The translations under genes were made by a program, and so were the position numbers. From Thermoanaerobacterales bacterium (GTDB lineage Bacteria; Bacillota; Thermosediminibacteria; Thermosediminibacterales; Tepidanaerobacteraceae), in assembly GCA_012840135.1 (NCBI GenBank), contig DUMA01000005.1:62001-126000 (forward strand): 64,000 nucleotides of DNA, given 5' to 3'. Below the pieces are notes generated by a model. It was not told the DNA's origin and made no database searches. It saw only the letters and a program-made list of their open reading frames with translations. Below are positions 60,548 through 64,000 of the stretch, in pieces. Position 1 is the stretch's first letter. Each line of letters opens with the position of its first letter.

Positions 60548-61369
60548 ATTCTTTATCCCTTCATCCTTTTGACTGTATTGCTGGCAGCAGTTTTTTATAT
60601 CGTGCTTGACGAATACCGGATATATTCATTCAGAAAAAGGATTTATTCCCTGAGTTTGAAAGATAGCATCACGGAAGCTGTCAATAGAACTGTTAAAAAG
60701 AATACTCTTGAGAAGATAAGAGAAAAACTCCGAAGAGCCGGAAATCCTTTAAGCCTTACACCGGAAACATACATTTTGGCCAGAACGGGGCTTTTTATTT
60801 TTGCCATTTTTTATATCTTTCTCGTCGGCATGAAAGGCGCTCAGGCTGTTCTTTTTGCCATTGTTGCCTTCTTTGCCCTGGATATTTACATTTACTTTGA
60901 GCAGAAAGACAGGGAAGAGACTTTCAGAAACGAGATGCCTGAGATCGTGGATATGTTTGAGCTTGGAGCTGCAGCCGACGTGCCGATGGAGGATGTATTC
61001 CTTATAGCCGCTGAATCTGCGGAGTCTAAGGAGGTGAAAAAGGAGCTGGCGAAACTCTCCGCGGAATACTTCATCACCAGAGACAAGGAGGTGTGTCTTA
61101 AGAGATTCTGCAAAAACATAGGGCTGCCGGAGGTGAACGTGCTTTCCATGGCCCTGCTGCAGGGGGAAAAAACCGGGAGGACCCTGGATATACTTTCTTC
61201 TCTTTCTTCATCCCTGTTTAATACCGCCACGGCAAAGATAGTGCGGCAGGACAAAATGACTGACTATAAAGTCCTGGCGGCAATTTTTGTCCTGATGGCG
61301 TCAGTGGTGATGCTTTATATGTATCCGTATTTTACCAATCTGGAAGGAGGATTGAAAAGCGTATTTTAA
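60548..61369 (+). CDS. tadC: TadC-like pilus assembly membrane protein
   Basis: About 273 residues. Type II secretion F-domain family; helices near 1-20, 75-115 and the C-terminus (VLAAIFVLMASVVMLYMYPYF). Cytoplasmic part with FELGAAADVPMEDVFLIAAE and MALLQGEKTGRTLDILSSL. A TAA lies just upstream at 60545, and the first codon after GGAGGTGG is ATT at 60548; a TTG at 60569 is 26 bp from that site. I favour the ATT, a rare start. Confidence 0.78.
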   Translation: MLYPFILLTVLLAAVFYIVLDEYRIYSFRKRIYSLSLKDSITEAVNRTVKKNTLEKIREKLRRAGNPLSLTPETYILARTGLFIFAIFYIFLVGMKGAQAVLFAIVAFFALDIYIYFEQKDREETFRNEMPEIVDMFELGAAADVPMEDVFLIAAESAESKEVKKELAKLSAEYFITRDKEVCLKRFCKNIGLPEVNVLSMALLQGEKTGRTLDILSSLSSSLFNTATAKIVRQDKMTDYKVLAAIFVLMASVVMLYMYPYFTNLEGGLKSVF

Positions 61370-61400
61370 CCAAATATCAATAGGAGGAGGTGAAAAATAC

Positions 61401-61595
61401 ATGATGAAAAAGCTTAAAGAGTTCTTTAAAAAACATCTCTTTAATAGAAAAGGCAACGATATTGTAGCCGTAGCTTTAATTCTGCTCTTTATAATCCTTG
61501 CGGTGGCTCCATATTTAAGGAATCTGGGCCAAACCACAAGCAACGGGGTAAATAACCTCAATACTCAGATGGAAGATGTGCTAAATGGCAATTAA
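61401..61595 (+). CDS. Flp-type pilin
   Basis: 64 residues: a short basic leader (KKLKEFFKKHLFNRKG), then a hydrophobic stretch (DIVAVALILLFIILAVAPYL) and a small tail (GQTTSNGVNNLN). This is the class III/Flp prepilin plan, with likely processing near KGND. A strong AGGAGGAGGTG precedes the paired ATG. It is probably the main pilin. No prepilin peptidase is seen in the window. Confidence 0.75.
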   Translation: MMKKLKEFFKKHLFNRKGNDIVAVALILLFIILAVAPYLRNLGQTTSNGVNNLNTQMEDVLNGN

Positions 61596-61611
61596 TCCGG
61601 GGAGGTGATGA

Positions 61612-61638
61612 GGAGGGAGGGAAATATCCCCTCCCTCC
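61612..61638 (+). promoter_or_regulatory. G-rich hairpin between pilin and TadE-like genes
   Basis: GGAGGGAGGG pairs with CCCTCCCTCC (10 bp, 7-nt loop). The only ribosome-binding-like G/A-rich sequence close to the TTG of the next gene is inside the stem, so it may hold back translation of the minor pilin or protect the upstream mRNA. No T-run follows on this strand. Confidence 0.5.
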
Positions 61639-61645
61639 AAAAAAA

Positions 61646-62092
61646 TTGTTTGGGAAAATAACCGCTTTGTTGAAAAAGTATGTCGGAAACCAAAAAGGCA
61701 ATGAGATAGTCGCCTTTGTGCTGGTGCTGCCTTTTTTAATACTTCCCATAGCCAACACCGTCAACATGCTGACGGATCTGGTAATATACGACACAATAAG
61801 ACAGGCTGCAAGGGAAGCTCTCTTAAGGATGGAGATTGAAGGCGGGCTTACTTCTGACGGACTGTACACGCTGGAGGGTTATCTGCAATCTAAAGGGCTG
61901 GATATGAATAAAGTTCATTTAGATTACACTCCCTATCCGATTGAATATGGTGACGAAGTGAGAGTTAAGATTTCGTATGAGTATAAGGCCAGGAGATATA
62001 CGATAGGCCTGGGAGGGATAAGAAGGGTTGATGAAAATGCGACAATGGCTTATGGCCCTTTATCGTCTGTTTCAAAGAAATATGAGAGATAA
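61646..62092 (+). CDS. tadE: TadE-like pseudopilin
   Basis: 148 residues from a TTG. N-terminal LFGKITALLKKYVGNQKGNE followed by the membrane helix IVAFVLVLPFLILPIANTVN, then a soluble domain (DTIRQAAREALLRMEIEGGL, YGDEVRVKISYEYKARRYTI). The KGNE pattern matches the pilin before it. TadE-type minor pilins are thought to help initiate pili. It overlaps the next gene by about 60 bp. Confidence 0.75.
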   Translation: MFGKITALLKKYVGNQKGNEIVAFVLVLPFLILPIANTVNMLTDLVIYDTIRQAAREALLRMEIEGGLTSDGLYTLEGYLQSKGLDMNKVHLDYTPYPIEYGDEVRVKISYEYKARRYTIGLGGIRRVDENATMAYGPLSSVSKKYER

Positions 62093-62585
62093 AAAAGGGT
62101 CAGGGGTTCTGATTTTTGGCCTTCTTTTTTTAATCCCTTTTATGACTTTCAGTATGTTTCTGATAGAAAGCAAACTGCTTTACACCGAAAAAAGCATGGC
62201 CGATAATGCGGTGGTGGCTGCCGGTCTTGCAGCTTTGAAAAGCAACAATCCTTATGATGCGGCCTATGGGGAATATTACCTTGACCCGGCGGCGGCCAGA
62301 AACACCTTCAATCAATACTTAAAGGCAAACATGAAACTTGATGACGGCTACAATCCCCTGCCCGGCAGTGTGGCCGCCGGGACGGTAAGAATTGATGAAT
62401 TCCGGGTATACAATCCCGGTGATTATCCTGCTACATGCCCCTGGGGAGTGTCCATAAATCGAACGGCAATCCACGTGGTTGTGAGATTCCAGGTGAAAAG
62501 ACCTGCATTGACGGGGCTTTTCGGGGAAACGGTGAACGTAACAATCCACCGGGATGTGGACAATTTCTATAGGTTGGAGGAATGA
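62031..62585 (+). CDS. TadE/TadG-like pseudopilin
   Basis: 184 residues from the ATG at 62031 (GGAGGGATAAGAAGGG upstream); an ATG at 62082 is an alternative. N-terminal MRDKKGSGVLIFGLLFLIPF gives the same charged-then-hydrophobic plan, followed by an outer domain with a DNAVVAAGLAAL helix and a Cys in PATCPWGVSINR. A second minor pilin. Confidence 0.7.
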   Translation: MKMRQWLMALYRLFQRNMRDKKGSGVLIFGLLFLIPFMTFSMFLIESKLLYTEKSMADNAVVAAGLAALKSNNPYDAAYGEYYLDPAAARNTFNQYLKANMKLDDGYNPLPGSVAAGTVRIDEFRVYNPGDYPATCPWGVSINRTAIHVVVRFQVKRPALTGLFGETVNVTIHRDVDNFYRLEE

Positions 62586-62588
62586 TGA

Positions 62589-63245
62589 ATGCCTATTTAC
62601 AACAGAAGAAGGATCGTATTGTTGATTGTGAGTCTGATTCTGGCAGCCGGTATTACTTTTTTTGAGTATACATATTTCAGCAGTATGGCTAAGAAGGAAC
62701 AGACGGTTCGGGTCATCGTTGCAGGTTCAAATATCTCTGCCGGGTCCAGAATCGACGGTATGGGGAGCGTAAAAGACATACCCGCATCGGCGTATGTTAA
62801 AGACATGTTGAGGGCCGACCGGCCTGTTTCCGGTTTTGCAAAGGTGGATATTTCTAAGGGGTCATATATTCTCCGGAGTATGATTTCAGAATCAAAGGTC
62901 CCGGTAATAAAGGACGGCATGAGACGCGTCACCATCGGTGCAAATCTCGTATCTGCCCTGGCAGGGAGGATTAAAGCCGGGGATTATGTGGATGTGGGTT
63001 ATATCCCCGGGAAGGAGACGAAAGAAGGGAGCGGGCAGCCGGCGGTCATAGCGGAAAACGTCCAGATTTACAACATCGTAAACAATAAAGCTGGTGATAC
63101 TGATAAACCAAAAGATAACAAGGATAACCAATACGATACCGATTCCGTCATCCCGGCGGCGGTGACTCTGATAGTGACGCCGGAGCAGGCGGTGACGATC
63201 AAGGATATGGAAAGCAGGGGAAGTCTGTTTTTGCTGGGGTATTAA
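62589..63245 (+). CDS. cpaB: CpaB/RcpC-like SAF-domain protein
   Basis: 218 residues. One N-terminal membrane helix (IVLLIVSLILAAGITFFEY), then an SAF domain (RVIVAGSNISAGSRIDGMGS, PVSGFAKVDISKGSYILRSM) and an RcpC-like part (GRIKAGDYVDVGYIPG) with a polar insert (NNKAGDTDKPKDNKDN). CpaB/RcpC is an outer component of Tad systems; in Gram-positives it would lie in the wall zone. Confidence 0.8.
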   Translation: MPIYNRRRIVLLIVSLILAAGITFFEYTYFSSMAKKEQTVRVIVAGSNISAGSRIDGMGSVKDIPASAYVKDMLRADRPVSGFAKVDISKGSYILRSMISESKVPVIKDGMRRVTIGANLVSALAGRIKAGDYVDVGYIPGKETKEGSGQPAVIAENVQIYNIVNNKAGDTDKPKDNKDNQYDTDSVIPAAVTLIVTPEQAVTIKDMESRGSLFLLGY

Positions 63246-63267
63246 AATTCAAAGGAGGTCTTTATAT

Positions 63268-63435
63268 ATGCAGGAGCAAAAAGAAAGAGACATACGTTGC
63301 GGGACGTGTGGGAGATTAGGGTTAAGGTATGGCAAATACGCCATGCTTGAAAACTTTTGTACACTCAATGGCAAGAAGCGTTTTCCCAATGACATGAAAG
63401 GATGCCTTGCTTGGGAGGAGCGGAAGGAGGTATGA
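63268..63435 (+). CDS. Small Cys-rich protein
   Basis: 55 residues (MQEQKERDIRCGTCGRLGLR and on). A CxxC plus two further Cys (FCTLNGK, GCLAWEE) suggest a zinc-binding or redox unit. AAAGGAGG precedes the ATG. The stop overlaps the start of the next gene (ATGA). Family not recognised. Confidence 0.6.
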   Translation: MQEQKERDIRCGTCGRLGLRYGKYAMLENFCTLNGKKRFPNDMKGCLAWEERKEV

Positions 63436-63800
63436 AAAAAATAAGCAATTTGTTGAACGGTTTATATGAGGTGTTTTTTGTAAAAGAAGGAGAAACATTT
63501 GAATATTACTTATTCAAACTTGTTCAATCTAAGGTTATGTTGCTGGGAGCCTTAATGATACTTACCGCCATCTTGGTCGAGTATTTGTATGGCTATGTAA
63601 GCAATTCTCCATTTGCTGTAACTGTTTCGGCTGTTCTTATGTCAAACAGTATTTGGATAGCTATTAAAGCTATTCCGATTATAAGATGCAGTCTTTTCGA
63701 CAAACGATACGTCCAAGCGGAAAGGCTTTTTTATTATATTTTTAGCCTTATATATATCATCTTTATGTTATATATGATAGGCAGAACATTGATGGTTTAA
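63432..63800 (+). CDS. Membrane protein of unknown function
   Basis: 122 residues from the ATG at 63432 after GGAAGGAGG. Three hydrophobic segments (MLLGALMILTAILVEYLYGY, AVLMSNSIWIAIKAIPII, YYIFSLIYIIFMLYMIG). No recognised domain. Coupled to the Cys-rich gene. It meets the minus-strand gene end to end at 63797-63800. Confidence 0.6.
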   Translation: MKKISNLLNGLYEVFFVKEGETFEYYLFKLVQSKVMLLGALMILTAILVEYLYGYVSNSPFAVTVSAVLMSNSIWIAIKAIPIIRCSLFDKRYVQAERLFYYIFSLIYIIFMLYMIGRTLMV

Positions 63801-64000
63801 GGAAAATTTATTCCGGATGCCTTATATATCACACTTAAAAATAAATACATCAATCCACTAATAAAAAAGCAACTTACAAAAGACATCCATATATAAGTTA
63901 AAACAAAACGTTTTGTAAGTTTGTCAGTAATTTTACCGTTGAACAGTTTAAAGCAATACAAAGAGCTGATAACTATTAATATTAAAAGGAACACTAATCC
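63797..64000 (-). CDS. Membrane protein, partial (5' end outside window)
   Basis: The frame is open to the window edge. 67 residues are visible, with two hydrophobic stretches (VFLLILIVISSLYCF, FISGLMYLFLSVIY). It converges with the plus-strand gene, and the stop codons overlap. Not recognised; it could also be a chance open frame. Confidence 0.4.
   Translation of the reverse strand, partial: GLVFLLILIVISSLYCFKLFNGKITDKLTKRFVLTYIWMSFVSCFFISGLMYLFLSVIYKASGINFP

Larger units (their letters stand above)
50784..64000. mobile_element. Integrative element inserted in the cotJC-like gene (right end outside window)
   Basis: Over 13.2 kb from the break in the catalase frame to the window edge. It has a large serine recombinase at the left end, an ImmA-like protease with divergent Xre repressors, ssb, a Dam-like methylase, an origin-like structured region and a Tad-type pilus locus. 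No phage capsid, portal or terminase and no relaxase or VirB4 gene is seen in this part. The other junction, with the 5' part of the catalase gene, should lie to the right. Confidence 0.8.

Overview
The window comes from a strictly anaerobic, low-to-mid GC Gram-positive bacterium of the Clostridia. The metabolism and gene orders (two trimeric electron-bifurcating [FeFe]-hydrogenases, an rnfCDGEAB operon, corrinoid methyltransferases, strong GGAGG ribosome binding sites) resemble Thermoanaerobacterales/Thermosediminibacterales-type fermenters or acetogens. The species cannot be fixed from sequence alone. I saw no rRNA, tRNA, CRISPR array or recognisable riboswitch.

Region 1 (1-18.5 kb): hydrogen metabolism. 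A rex-led string (rex, GHKL/DRTGG ATPase, hydrogenase-like Fe-S protein, DRTGG protein, PHP protein) runs into hydC, a GHKL ATPase, a thioredoxin-fold ferredoxin, hydB and hydA. After a bidirectional terminator and a repeat-containing coiled-coil gene comes a remarkable regulator: a hydrogenase-like Fe-S sensor fused to PAS, AAA+ sigma-54 activator and Fis-type HTH domains. Directly downstream are two matching inverted repeats (candidate enhancer sites) and a textbook -24/-12 promoter. These precede a second hydrogenase operon whose HydB is fused to an NfnB/GltD-like NADPH module.

Region 2 (18.5-34 kb): an Rnf complex; a corrinoid methyltransferase cluster (corrinoid protein, three UroD-fold methyltransferases, RACo-type activator) behind a near-consensus sigma-A promoter; cysK plus a cystathionine lyase; vapBC next to a broken Fe-S gene; a SAM methyltransferase.

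Region 3 (34-50 kb): a copper/envelope-stress region. Four promoters carry nearly identical CsoR-type operators. They drive a DUF2933-like membrane protein with CcdA and a membrane spermidine-synthase-like protein, two YHS-domain proteins, an LDCC-motif protein and the Cu(I) ATPase CopA. Interspersed are Lgt, SHOCT-domain proteins, a PspA-like operon, a two-component system with a Met-rich sensor domain, HydE and decayed gene fragments. A duplicated promoter with CTTATGAAG direct repeats precedes the SHOCT and PspA operons.

Region 4 (50.8 kb to the end): an integrative element. A large serine recombinase gene ends 20 bp from the point where a CotJC/manganese-catalase reading frame is cut, and the 5' part of that frame is missing from the window. 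This is the layout of an element that interrupts a sporulation gene. The element carries an ImmA-like protease, divergent Xre repressors with operator repeats, small hypothetical proteins, ssb, a 127-nt multi-armed inverted-repeat structure with DnaA-box-like sequence beside an AT-rich tract, a Dam-like methylase, and a Tad-type pilus locus (CpaE, TadA, TadB, TadC, pilin, TadE-like, CpaB). It continues past the right edge.
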